From an uncultured Pelagibacteraceae bacterium (GTDB lineage: Bacteria > Pseudomonadota > Alphaproteobacteria > Pelagibacterales > Pelagibacteraceae): DNA of 64,000 nucleotides. The stretch's first letter is position 1. Each line of letters begins with the position of its first letter. The stretch covers positions 42,299-106,298 of the forward strand of contig CACDMX010000004.1 in the NCBI GenBank assembly GCA_902554035.1, given 5' to 3'. Below, piece by piece: positions 41,537-49,731 of the stretch. The notes under the pieces were generated by a model. It was not told the origin of the DNA and did not search any database. It worked only from the letters and a program-made list of their open reading frames with translations. Both the position numbers and the translations under genes were made by a program.

Positions 41537-43462
41537 TTAGCCTTTTCCACGCCAAGGAATAGTTTTGTCTATTATTTTTCTTAATGTAACATCAAATAAT
41601 AGCCCTAACATTCCCATGATAAATATTGTTATCCAAATAACTTCGTATTGAAAGTATTTTTTAGCAACATTTTCAACAAATCCTATTCCTGTTGTTCCTG
41701 CTAAAAACTCAGCAGCAACTAAAGTTCCCCAACACATACCAACGGCTACTCTTATTCCGGTTAGAATTTCTGGTAACGAATTAGGAAAAATTACATATCT
41801 AAGTATTTGTTTTTTTGATGCACCCAATGAGTGCGCTGCATGAATTTTAGACAACTGAGTACCAGAAGCTCCGGCTCTTGCTGAAATAATCATAATTGAT
41901 AACGATACCATAAATAACAAAAATACTTTCCCGGTATTATCTATACCTAATACAGAAATAATTAGTGGTGCCCATGCTAAAGGTGGAACGGGTCTATAAA
42001 GTTCAATTAAAGGATCAAAGAAACCTTTAGCAAATCTATTTAGACCCATAAATAGACCTAGTGGTACTCCAATTAAAATTCCAAAAACCAAACCTAGAAA
42101 TACTCTTAAAAACGAATCCCAAATATGTCCATAAGGTACTGGAATTTTAAATAGTTTAAAATCTCCAGTTACAACTTTAAGAACTTGACCTTTAAAATTT
42201 TGTTTTACGACTCCATCTTTAGTATGAATAGGATACTCTCCAGGAAGAATGTCAGCTAACCAATCAGGCAAAATAAATCCAACTATTTTGCTTACATCCA
42301 TCATATCTATCCATAAAAGAGGAATATTTTTATAACCAACGCTGGGTTTTGACATTAAAATAAATTTATTAAGTGTGTCCGATGGCTTAGGTAACCATCT
42401 TCCAGATCCTTGCTCAGAACAGCTAGTACCACTTGATACGATTGTCCCTGCTGGGAATAAAAGTATATCTATTAATCTTAAGTCGCCTTGCTCGGATTTT
42501 TGAAGATTGTCAAACTCGATGATTGCATTTTGCATTTCATTGAGAGCATTAGGTGGATAGATGCTAGCAAACTCAATTCTTCTTGCAATTTTAACAATAT
42601 CTTTTGCATAAGCAGATGCTATTTCTTCAGTATCATTTAAGCTTTTTCTATATTCTTTTATATCTTCCTTTAATCTTTTAATTGAGTTTTTGAATTGTGG
42701 ATTATGATTTCTTAATTTAAAAAATTTATCATTTATAATTGCTAGTTCCTCTGCAGCAGCATGAAATTTTAAACCTCTATTTGTTGCAGGAATTAATGGA
42801 ACTTCCATTGTATTTTCTATAGATCCAGTTCCTGATCTTACTGTTGTAATACCCCATCCACCTTCCTCTGATATAGCTTTTTGCCTCTCGTTCTTCTCTA
42901 CTTCGGTTTCAAATGGGTAATTTTTTTTCTTAAAATTTGAACTCAGTAGTTTAAGCTCATCAGTCATTTGCTTAATTTTATCTTTTGTATCATTTTCCAT
43001 TAAATTATCGTTTGTTAGTAATGGGATTAATTGACCAGTTTTATTAATAAACCCAACTAAAATTTTTTTTTGTTGAGTGCTTAAATCTTGTGAATTTTTA
43101 ATTTCGGTAGTTATTTTTTGAAGATTTTTATTTTCAATTTTTATTATTGATGTACTTTTAAATTCTCTTTCTTCTATTGGAAATTGATATTTCAATCCTA
43201 ACAAGGATTCATTTATTTTAGCAACCTGACATAATTCATTAGCTGATTTAGGATAAAATCCTTTAGCAATATCCCATGAATAATATAGCCAAATTAATAA
43301 GATTGCGCTGCTTCCAACAATAATCCAATGAGTACCCCCTTTAGCTCTTTCTGGATTACCAAAAACCGCATCAACTTTTTCTGTTTTAATTAATCTTCTG
43401 CCATAAAGAATACACCCAACAATAGATACAAGAATTAATATTGTTATTACTTGAGTTAACAT
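41537..43462 (-). CDS. tauC: Taurine/sulfonate ABC transporter permease with large periplasmic insertion
   Basis: Residues about 440-641 are a typical TauC/SsuC-type permease domain: 'RVFLGLVFGILIGVPLGLFMGL' (453-474) and the EAA loop 'HAAHSLGASKKQILRYVIFP' (541-560). The protein is 641 residues, against about 270 for the family. After a first helix (about 45-62), the loop that normally leads to 'LPKPSDTLNKF' (357-367) is expanded by roughly 270 residues, mostly helical and with many charged residues. The N-terminus also has an extra hydrophobic helix (about 3-20). It follows tauB with no gap, and the sulfotransferase-like gene follows. The role of the insertion is unknown; accessory substrate capture in the periplasm is a guess. 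Confidence 0.8.
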   Translation of the reverse strand: MLTQVITILILVSIVGCILYGRRLIKTEKVDAVFGNPERAKGGTHWIIVGSSAILLIWLYYSWDIAKGFYPKSANELCQVAKINESLLGLKYQFPIEEREFKSTSIIKIENKNLQKITTEIKNSQDLSTQQKKILVGFINKTGQLIPLLTNDNLMENDTKDKIKQMTDELKLLSSNFKKKNYPFETEVEKNERQKAISEEGGWGITTVRSGTGSIENTMEVPLIPATNRGLKFHAAAEELAIINDKFFKLRNHNPQFKNSIKRLKEDIKEYRKSLNDTEEIASAYAKDIVKIARRIEFASIYPPNALNEMQNAIIEFDNLQKSEQGDLRLIDILLFPAGTIVSSGTSCSEQGSGRWLPKPSDTLNKFILMSKPSVGYKNIPLLWIDMMDVSKIVGFILPDWLADILPGEYPIHTKDGVVKQNFKGQVLKVVTGDFKLFKIPVPYGHIWDSFLRVFLGLVFGILIGVPLGLFMGLNRFAKGFFDPLIELYRPVPPLAWAPLIISVLGIDNTGKVFLLFMVSLSIMIISARAGASGTQLSKIHAAHSLGASKKQILRYVIFPNSLPEILTGIRVAVGMCWGTLVAAEFLAGTTGIGFVENVAKKYFQYEVIWITIFIMGMLGLLFDVTLRKIIDKTIPWRGKG

Positions 43463-44260
43463 TTAATTCTCTTTCCCCATTATTTCCTCTTCCATGTCCC
43501 AGATCATGGATAATATTTCTTCTCTTTTTGATGAAAATTCTTTATTTTTTTTAATTTCTCTTAAATCTTCTTTTAAGCCCATCTCTGCAAAAGGAAGATT
43601 ATATTCTTTATGTATCCTTCCTGGTCTTGGTGCCATAACATATAATCTCTCACCAAGTAATAAAGCTTCCTCGACTGAGTGAGTAATTAAAATAATTGTT
43701 TTACCAGTTTCTTTCCAAATTTTTAAAACAAGCGATTGCATTTTTTCTCTTGTTAAAGCATCTAATGCACCTAAAGGCTCATCCATTAAAATTAAATCTG
43801 GATCATTAATTAAACATCTAGCAAGAGCAACTCGTTGCTGCATACCGCCGGATAATTGATATGTCGGAGTATTTCCAAATCCTTTTAGTCCAACTATTTC
43901 TAACCATTCATCAACTTTCTTTTGAGTAGTATTTGCATCCTCTTTTTTCATTCTCAAACCAAAGTTCACATTTTCAGCAACCGTTAACCACTCGAATAAA
44001 GCACCTTGCTGAAAAACCATGCCTCTATCAACGCCAGGTCCATTTATTTCATTATTTCCTAAGGATATAATTCCTGAAGTTGGTCTAATAAAACCAGCGG
44101 CAATGTTTAGTAACGTAGTTTTTCCACATCCTGAAGGACCAAGTACTGTTAGTAGTTCACCTTTTTTAATTGTAAAATTTAAATCTTTTAAAGCATGAAC
44201 AGTTTCTCCTTTTGGAGATTTAAAAATCATATTTAGATTTTTTGAAACTAAATCGCTCAT
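43463..44260 (-). CDS. tauB: Taurine ABC transporter ATP-binding protein
   Basis: A 265-residue ABC ATPase with Walker A 'GPSGCGKTTL' (41-50), signature 'LSGGMQQR' (136-143) and Walker B 'LILMDEPLGALDA' (156-168). The sequence resembles the nitrate/taurine/sulfonate family subunit. It powers import by the adjacent TauC permease. The gene abuts tauC and follows tauA through a hairpin-containing gap, giving the order tauA-tauB-tauC on the minus strand. Confidence 0.85.
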   Translation of the reverse strand: MSDLVSKNLNMIFKSPKGETVHALKDLNFTIKKGELLTVLGPSGCGKTTLLNIAAGFIRPTSGIISLGNNEINGPGVDRGMVFQQGALFEWLTVAENVNFGLRMKKEDANTTQKKVDEWLEIVGLKGFGNTPTYQLSGGMQQRVALARCLINDPDLILMDEPLGALDALTREKMQSLVLKIWKETGKTIILITHSVEEALLLGERLYVMAPRPGRIHKEYNLPFAEMGLKEDLREIKKNKEFSSKREEILSMIWDMEEEIMGKEN

Positions 44261-44288
44261 AAAAGAACTTTATATTAGAATTCTTTAT

Positions 44289-44327
44289 AAAAAAATAGGC
44301 ACCAATTTTAAAAATTGGCGCCTATTT
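44289..44327 (-). terminator. Intercistronic hairpin with U tract between tauA and tauB
   Basis: Minus-strand RNA folds a 15-base-pair stem (44293-44307 with 44313-44327) with a 5-base loop; the one mismatch seen on the plus strand becomes a G-U pair on this strand. A run of seven U bases starts at the stem end. It sits 20 bases after the tauA stop and 29 before tauB. It would terminate part of the transcripts, so the binding protein is made in excess over TauBC. Confidence 0.7.
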
Positions 44328-44347
44328 AATTTTAATTTACCCTTAAA

Positions 44348-45289
44348 TTATAAAGGTAAGAAACTAGTATCTACATTTCCTCTTGGTGTTCCCATTCCTC
44401 TTAAGAACGCATCAAGATTTCCTTTTTCCATAGATTGTTTAGTCTCTTCTGGAGTAAGAAATTTAAAGCCACCTAAAGTTTCTTTCATATCAGCAACTTT
44501 CATTTCAGAAGCTTTTGCCATTGAATTCATATCGCTTTTTCCAGCTCTATATCTTGCATTCGCTTCATGAGTTACTTCAATAAAAGTTCTAAGCATACCT
44601 GGATTTTCTTTCATAAACTTCGTAGTTACCGAAGTAATATCTATACCAAGTATACCTGCGTCTCTAGCTTCTTGAACAGTAAGCAATCTAGATCCAACTG
44701 CAGTTGCAGCTTTAATTGAATTACCACCAAATAAACATGCCATAACAACATCACCACTTACTAAAGCAGCAGCTCCTTCTTCAGGATCCATTTGAATAAT
44801 GTCCATTTTTTTTCTGTCAGCTCCAACAACTTTCATACTTTCGTCGAAAACATACTCAGCCATTGTTCCTAATGGAACAGCAACTTTTTTACCTTCTAAC
44901 TCAGTAGCATTTGCTTTTGTAATACCAGAAGCATTGGAAGTAACACAAGTTGTTCCTCCCATTCCGTATTCCATAGCAATGTCAACTAGCTTAATTGGTG
45001 CTTTAGATTTAACAGCATTAATAAATGGTACTAATCCTTGAGAGTAAGAAATATCAATATCTCCTGCTAACATAGCATCAGTCATTGCTCCACCATTAGT
45101 AAAGTTTGTCCATTTAACTGGAACCCCTAAAGCTTTGGCGAAATTTTTCTTTTGCATGTCTTCTAAATTTGGACTAGGCCATTCTAGAAAGTAAGCAACC
45201 CTAACCTCATTTGCAGCAGAATTAGCAGCTGTAATACTTAAGTTAAGAGCAACAAAACAACCTAGAAGAAAACTAATTATTTTTTTCAT
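44348..45289 (-). CDS. tauA: Taurine ABC transporter substrate-binding protein
   Basis: The 313 residues begin with a signal peptide (about 1-26, ending 'AANSAANEV') and follow the TauA/SsuA periplasmic binding protein layout: 'VRVAYFLEWPSPNLEDM', 'GDIDISYSQGLVPFINAV', 'GKKVAVPLGTMAEYVFDESM'. It captures taurine or a similar sulfonate for the TauBC transporter. An A-to-C order tauABC is preserved on the minus strand. The gene is preceded by a 24-base palindrome that covers its ribosome-binding site, and followed by a terminator-like hairpin. It is divergent from the aminotransferase gene that probably uses its substrate. Confidence 0.82.
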   Translation of the reverse strand: MKKIISFLLGCFVALNLSITAANSAANEVRVAYFLEWPSPNLEDMQKKNFAKALGVPVKWTNFTNGGAMTDAMLAGDIDISYSQGLVPFINAVKSKAPIKLVDIAMEYGMGGTTCVTSNASGITKANATELEGKKVAVPLGTMAEYVFDESMKVVGADRKKMDIIQMDPEEGAAALVSGDVVMACLFGGNSIKAATAVGSRLLTVQEARDAGILGIDITSVTTKFMKENPGMLRTFIEVTHEANARYRAGKSDMNSMAKASEMKVADMKETLGGFKFLTPEETKQSMEKGNLDAFLRGMGTPRGNVDTSFLPL

Positions 45290-45295
45290 TTATTC

Positions 45296-45319
45296 CCCTT
45301 TTATTAATTAATAAAAGGG
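45296..45319 (-). promoter_or_regulatory. Perfect palindrome covering tauA ribosome-binding site
   Basis: CCCTTTTATTAATTAATAAAAGGG is a 24-base perfect palindrome at 45296-45319 (each half 12 bases). Read on the minus strand, its 3' arm supplies most of the tauA Shine-Dalgarno sequence AAGGGG, five bases from the ATG. Folded as RNA (10 bp, 4-base loop) it would hide the site; as DNA it could be an operator. Confidence 0.6.
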
Positions 45320-45367
45320 CTATTTAATTTGAATTTTTAATAGATGTAAATGATCTAATTAATTATT

Positions 45368-45421
45368 TTGAGCACAACTCAAGATTGTATTTTTGAAACT
45401 TTATGTAAATAATGGTTAAAT
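45368..45421 (+). promoter_or_regulatory. Divergent tauA/aminotransferase intergenic region: inverted repeat and candidate promoter
   Basis: The 45290-45488 gap is the longest non-coding stretch of the window. It contains an inverted repeat TTGAG-CACAA-CTCAA (45368-45382) and, reading plus, TTGAAA (45393-45398), 17 bases, TTAAAT (45416-45421), about 67 bases before the aminotransferase ATG. The repeat could be a shared operator for the two divergent units. I see no other clear signal. Confidence 0.4.
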
Positions 45422-45488
45422 AATCTTCTAGTTAAAAAAATTTTTTTGGTCTAAGAGATAATATACTTAATTAATTTTAAAAAAAATT

Positions 45489-46835
45489 ATGAGCTCAGAA
45501 AACAAATTTAAGATGCCAAATTCTCTTAATGAGCATTGGATGCCATTTACATCAAACAAAGATTTTAAGGAAAAACCTAGACTTATTACAGAAGCTAAGG
45601 GTTGTTATTTAAAAAATCATGAAGGTAAAACAATGATAGACGCAAGCTCTGGTTTGTTTTGTAATCCTTTAGGACATGGTAGAAAAGAAATTATTAGTGC
45701 GATAACTAAACAATTAGAAACTTTAGATTACTGTCAACCCTTTCAACAAGGTTACGGTGGTTCATTTGAATTAGCTACGAAAATATCTAAACACACTCCA
45801 GGTAATTTAAATAGAATTTTTTATACAATTTGTGGATCAACTGCAGTCGAAACAGCTATTAAAATTTCTGTTGCTTATCATAAAGCAAGAGGAGAAGGTC
45901 AAAGATTTAGATTTGTTGGAAGAGAAAGAGCATACCATGGTATGAATATCGGAGCTACTTCAGTAGGAGGAATGATCAATAATGTTAAAACATTTGCAAG
46001 TGTTTTGATGCCTGGAGTAGTCCACATGAGACACACTCACTTACCAGAACATAAATTTATTTCAGGACAACCAGAAACAGGCGTAGAGTTAGCAAATGAT
46101 CTAGAGAGAATTTGTGCAAATTTTGGTTCAGAAAATATTGCTGCATGTATTGTAGAGCCAGTTGCTGGATCAACAGGAACACTTGTTCCACCCAAAGGTT
46201 ATTTACAAAGACTTAGAGAAATTTGTGACAAACACGGAATACTTTTAATATTTGACGAAGTGATAACTGGATGGGGAAGAATGGGATCAGCATTTGGTGC
46301 TCAAGAATTCGGTGTAACACCTGATCTTATGACTATGGCTAAAGCTACGACAAATGGAATTGTCCCAATGGGGGTTGTGGCATGTAAAGAAGAAATTTAT
46401 GATGCAATTATGGAAGGTTCACCAAAAGGAACTATAGAATTGTTTCATGGTTATACTTATTCAGGAATTCCAGTTTCTGTTTCAGCTGCATTAGCAGTTC
46501 AGGATATTTTTGAAAAAGAAGATATTTTTAATAGATCAAAAGAAATGGCTCCTTATTTTCAAGAGGCTCTTTTTTCCTTAAAAGACATTGATGTAATAGA
46601 CAACATACGAGGTTATGGAATGATGGGTGGAATAGATATGAAAATGGATAAAAAACCTGGTGTTGCAGGATTCACTTGTTTTAAACACTGTTATGAGGCT
46701 GGGGTAAATTTTAAGGCAACTGGAGACTGTTTAATAATAGCTCCAATGTTTATTTCTGAGAAAAAACATATTGATGAAATAATTGAGAAACTTAGAAAAG
46801 GTATAAATAATTACGCAAAAAGCAAAAAAAATTAA
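45489..46835 (+). CDS. Class III omega-amino acid/taurine:pyruvate aminotransferase
   Basis: The 448-residue protein starts 'MPNSLNEHWMPFTSNKDF', the usual opening of omega-amino acid-pyruvate aminotransferases. Landmarks are 'LFDEVITGWGRMG' region Asp256 for PLP, and PLP Lys285 in 'MTMAKATTNG'. It lies divergent from tauABC and is followed 9 bases later by alanine dehydrogenase. This pairing, aminotransferase plus Ald that regenerates pyruvate from the alanine formed, is the known taurine dissimilation arrangement (Tpa-Ald), so taurine to sulfoacetaldehyde is the most likely reaction. Beta-alanine or putrescine transamination is the alternative. Confidence 0.78.
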   Translation: MSSENKFKMPNSLNEHWMPFTSNKDFKEKPRLITEAKGCYLKNHEGKTMIDASSGLFCNPLGHGRKEIISAITKQLETLDYCQPFQQGYGGSFELATKISKHTPGNLNRIFYTICGSTAVETAIKISVAYHKARGEGQRFRFVGRERAYHGMNIGATSVGGMINNVKTFASVLMPGVVHMRHTHLPEHKFISGQPETGVELANDLERICANFGSENIAACIVEPVAGSTGTLVPPKGYLQRLREICDKHGILLIFDEVITGWGRMGSAFGAQEFGVTPDLMTMAKATTNGIVPMGVVACKEEIYDAIMEGSPKGTIELFHGYTYSGIPVSVSAALAVQDIFEKEDIFNRSKEMAPYFQEALFSLKDIDVIDNIRGYGMMGGIDMKMDKKPGVAGFTCFKHCYEAGVNFKATGDCLIIAPMFISEKKHIDEIIEKLRKGINNYAKSKKN

Positions 46836-46844
46836 TTTTCAATT

Positions 46845-47960
46845 ATGAAAATTGGTGTTCCAAAAGAAATAAAACCACAAGAACATAGAATTGGTCTAAC
46901 ACCTGAAAGCGTAAAAATACTCACTGCGAATGGTAATCAGGTATTAGTTGAAAATAATGGTGGCTTTGAAGCAGGATTTGATAACGAACAATATTTAAAT
47001 GCTGGAGCAAAAATTATTGATAAAGCTGAAGATATTTTTAATGAATCTGAAATAATCGTTAAAGTAAAAGAACCTTTGTCAAATGAGGTAAAAATGATTA
47101 AAGAAAATCAAATTGTTTTTACTTATCTTCATCTTGCTGCTGCTAAGGAGCTTACTCAAGGTTTAATAAATTCAAAAAGTGTTTGTATCGCTTATGAAAC
47201 AGTTACAGATAAAAATGGAAGACTTCCTTTATTAGCGCCTATGAGTGCTGTTGCTGGAAGAATGTCAGTTCAAGCAGGAGCACACTGTTTAGAAAAAAAC
47301 CAAAAGGGAAGAGGTTTATTATTGGGTGGTGCACCAGGTGTAAAACCAGGTAACGTAGTTATTCTTGGTGGTGGTGTAGTAGGTGAGAATGCGGCAATTA
47401 TAGCAACAGGTTTACAAGCAAAAGTTCATATAGTTGATAAATCTGAGGCAAGATTAAAACAATTAACTCAGATGTTTGGTGATAAAATCATACCTCAACA
47501 TAGTGATAAAGTTGATTTAGAAAAACTAATTTCTGAATGTGACTTGTTAGTTGGAGGTGTTTTAATTCCAGGAGCTGAAGCTCCAAAATTAGTAACTAAA
47601 AAAATGTTAAAAGGAATGAAAAGAGGTTCTGTAATAGTTGATGTAGCAATTGATCAAGGAGGATGCGTTGAAACTAGTAAACCAACTACACATGCAGACC
47701 CAACCTATATAGTTGATGATATAGTTCATTATTGTGTTGCTAATATGCCTGGTGGGGTACCAAGAACTTCGACTTTGGCGTTGAATAAAGCAACATTGCC
47801 ATTTTTATCTAAATTAGCAAAAGACGGTTACAAAAAAGCTTTAACTAACGATCCGAATTTTCTTGCTGGATTAAATGTTCATAAGGGAAACGTCACTTAC
47901 AAAGCAGTTGCCGATACTTTTGGTCACAAATTTTTATCTCCAAAGGAAGCGATATTATAA
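46845..47960 (+). CDS. ald: Alanine dehydrogenase
   Basis: The 371-residue protein is a full-length alanine dehydrogenase: 'MKIGVPKEIKPQEHRIGLTP' start, 'VKVKEPLSNEV' with Lys75, 'FTYLHLAAAKEL' with His96, and the NAD domain 'VVILGGGVVGENAAIIA'. It deaminates alanine to pyruvate and ammonia with NAD. Set 9 bases after the aminotransferase gene, it would recycle the alanine made there, closing the loop with pyruvate as amino acceptor. Stop and next ATG overlap by one base (TAATG). Confidence 0.88.
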   Translation: MKIGVPKEIKPQEHRIGLTPESVKILTANGNQVLVENNGGFEAGFDNEQYLNAGAKIIDKAEDIFNESEIIVKVKEPLSNEVKMIKENQIVFTYLHLAAAKELTQGLINSKSVCIAYETVTDKNGRLPLLAPMSAVAGRMSVQAGAHCLEKNQKGRGLLLGGAPGVKPGNVVILGGGVVGENAAIIATGLQAKVHIVDKSEARLKQLTQMFGDKIIPQHSDKVDLEKLISECDLLVGGVLIPGAEAPKLVTKKMLKGMKRGSVIVDVAIDQGGCVETSKPTTHADPTYIVDDIVHYCVANMPGGVPRTSTLALNKATLPFLSKLAKDGYKKALTNDPNFLAGLNVHKGNVTYKAVADTFGHKFLSPKEAIL

Positions 47961-48400
47961 TGTATAGACCATTACCAGACGGATTAACCATCAAAACATC
48001 TCCAATAGAAGGTTTAGGCTTGTTTGCTACAATAGACATTAAAAAAAATACATTTATTGGAGTGACTCATATTAGAGATGAACAATTTGAAAATAAATAT
48101 ATAAGAACGCCACTAGGTGGTTTTTATAATCATTCTAACGATCCAACTGTTATAAGAATGGTCTCAGATGTTTTGCCGAAGTTAAAATTTGGTGATGCAG
48201 TTGATCCAAATGCTAATGCAAAAAAATTAAAAGATGGAAAAAACGATAGAGAAAACATGTTTTATAATTTAAATGAAAAAAGTGACGCAAAATATATGTT
48301 TATGGTTTCTATAAAAGATATAAAATCAGGTGAAGAATTGACGGCAAATTACAATCTCTATACTTATCCAAAAACTGGTGTAGGTTTACAAATGTTGTAA
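47960..48400 (+). CDS. SET-domain protein (putative lysine methyltransferase)
   Basis: The 146-residue single domain shows the SET signature: 'SPIEGLGLFATIDIKKNTFIG' (14-34), 'FYNHSNDPT' (55-63, the NHS motif) and 'IKSGEELTANYNLY' (121-134, with catalytic Tyr131). SET domains transfer methyl groups from S-adenosylmethionine to protein lysines. Bacterial examples are few and their targets mostly unknown. It is coupled to ald by a 1-base overlap. Its place in a taurine/alanine operon could mean that it modifies a member of that operon, but this is speculative. Confidence 0.72.
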   Translation: MYRPLPDGLTIKTSPIEGLGLFATIDIKKNTFIGVTHIRDEQFENKYIRTPLGGFYNHSNDPTVIRMVSDVLPKLKFGDAVDPNANAKKLKDGKNDRENMFYNLNEKSDAKYMFMVSIKDIKSGEELTANYNLYTYPKTGVGLQML

Positions 48401-48423
48401 ATAAATTTCCAACTTTAAAAATT

Positions 48424-49728
48424 ATGGAAATTATTAATGATACTTCCTGTGGTTGGATAGATTATAATAACAGAAAATCAAAATTAAAGACTCTAAATAA
48501 AAATTTAAAATGTGACTACTTAATTGTTGGTGCTGGATTAACTGGTTTATCAGCTGCAAGAAAACTATCTGAAATAGAAAAAAATAAAAATATTGTCTTG
48601 GTTGACGCACAAAGAGCTGGAGAAGGTGCAAGCAGTAGAAATTCTGGCTATTTAGTTGACACAACTCTTAATGATGGTTTTACATCAGAAAGAAACTTAA
48701 AAAATTATAAAAAAAAAGTTCAATTGTATAATCTTGGAATCAAAACTGTTAAAAAATTTATTAAAGATTACCAGGTTGATTGTGATTGGAATGAATGCGG
48801 AAAATATTTTGCTTCATCAAAATTGAAGGACGAAAGAAAAGCAAATGAATTTAGCAATATATTAACTAAACTGAATTATAAAAATAATATTCTATATCAA
48901 AATGAACTTAAAGCTAAATTGGGTACAAACTTTTACAAAATTGCAGTTTATACAAACGGTGGAATATTATTAAATCCCGCAAAACTAATTTTATCAATGA
49001 TTAAAGCACTGCCTGAAAATGTAAAATTATATGAAAATACTTTAATGTTAAATTGGAAAAAATTTAATAATAGCATTGATTGTAGTTTTAAAAATTTTAA
49101 TATTAAAACAAAAAAAATTATATTTTGTACAAATGGATTCTTGAGCCAACTTGGAATTAAAAAAAGATATAATTTTCCACTTACTTTGACAGCGAGTATG
49201 ACAAGAAGATTAAATGATGAAGAATTTGAAGCTATAGGAAGACCAAAAGAGTGGGGGGTTTTGCCGATTAGGCCTATGGGCGCAACAATTAGAATGACTA
49301 AAGATAGAAAAATTTTAATAAGGAATACTGCCGAGCTTAAAAATCCTAGTTTTATGAATGGTTTAGATTTAAATAAAAGAGCCTTGTTACATTATTTCGG
49401 TTTAAAAAAAAGATTTCCTTCTTTTCCTAAAAATATAATTAAATCAACATGGTCGGGAGTAGTTTGTAGAAGTGGCAATGGTTCTCAAATTTTTGAAAAA
49501 ATAGATGACAATATATTTGTTGCGGGTTGCTACAATGGATCAGGTATAGGAGTTGGCACTTTATTTGGAGAACAAATAGCTTTTATGTCTAGCAATCAAT
49601 TTTCAGAGGAAATTTCAATTATAAAAGATAAAAAAAAACCATCTTGGTTGCCTCCTCAGCCTTTTTTGAATATGGGTATAAATTTAAGGTTATTTTATGA
49701 GAGAATAATTGCAAATAGCGATATTTAA
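48424..49728 (+). CDS. FAD-dependent amine oxidoreductase (DAO family, PuuB-like)
   Basis: The 434-residue protein has the N-terminal dinucleotide motif 'YLIVGAGLTGLSAARKL' (32-48) followed by 'GEGASSRNSGYL' (residues about 66-77), the D-amino acid oxidase family pattern. C-terminal 'GCYNGSGIGVGTLFG' is the second FAD motif. It resembles gamma-glutamylputrescine oxidase (PuuB) relatives and oxidises a secondary or primary amine. It lies 23 bases after the SET gene and directly before the GT39-type gene, so operon membership is likely. Exact substrate is unknown. Confidence 0.75.
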   Translation: MEIINDTSCGWIDYNNRKSKLKTLNKNLKCDYLIVGAGLTGLSAARKLSEIEKNKNIVLVDAQRAGEGASSRNSGYLVDTTLNDGFTSERNLKNYKKKVQLYNLGIKTVKKFIKDYQVDCDWNECGKYFASSKLKDERKANEFSNILTKLNYKNNILYQNELKAKLGTNFYKIAVYTNGGILLNPAKLILSMIKALPENVKLYENTLMLNWKKFNNSIDCSFKNFNIKTKKIIFCTNGFLSQLGIKKRYNFPLTLTASMTRRLNDEEFEAIGRPKEWGVLPIRPMGATIRMTKDRKILIRNTAELKNPSFMNGLDLNKRALLHYFGLKKRFPSFPKNIIKSTWSGVVCRSGNGSQIFEKIDDNIFVAGCYNGSGIGVGTLFGEQIAFMSSNQFSEEISIIKDKKKPSWLPPQPFLNMGINLRLFYERIIANSDI

Positions 49729-49731
49729 AAA

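Noticed and set aside
48401..48423. Glycine or SAM riboswitch upstream of the amine oxidoreductase genes
   Set aside because: Intergenic gaps at 48401-48423, 49729-49731 and the overlap at 51149 are far too short for a riboswitch, and I saw no such element elsewhere.
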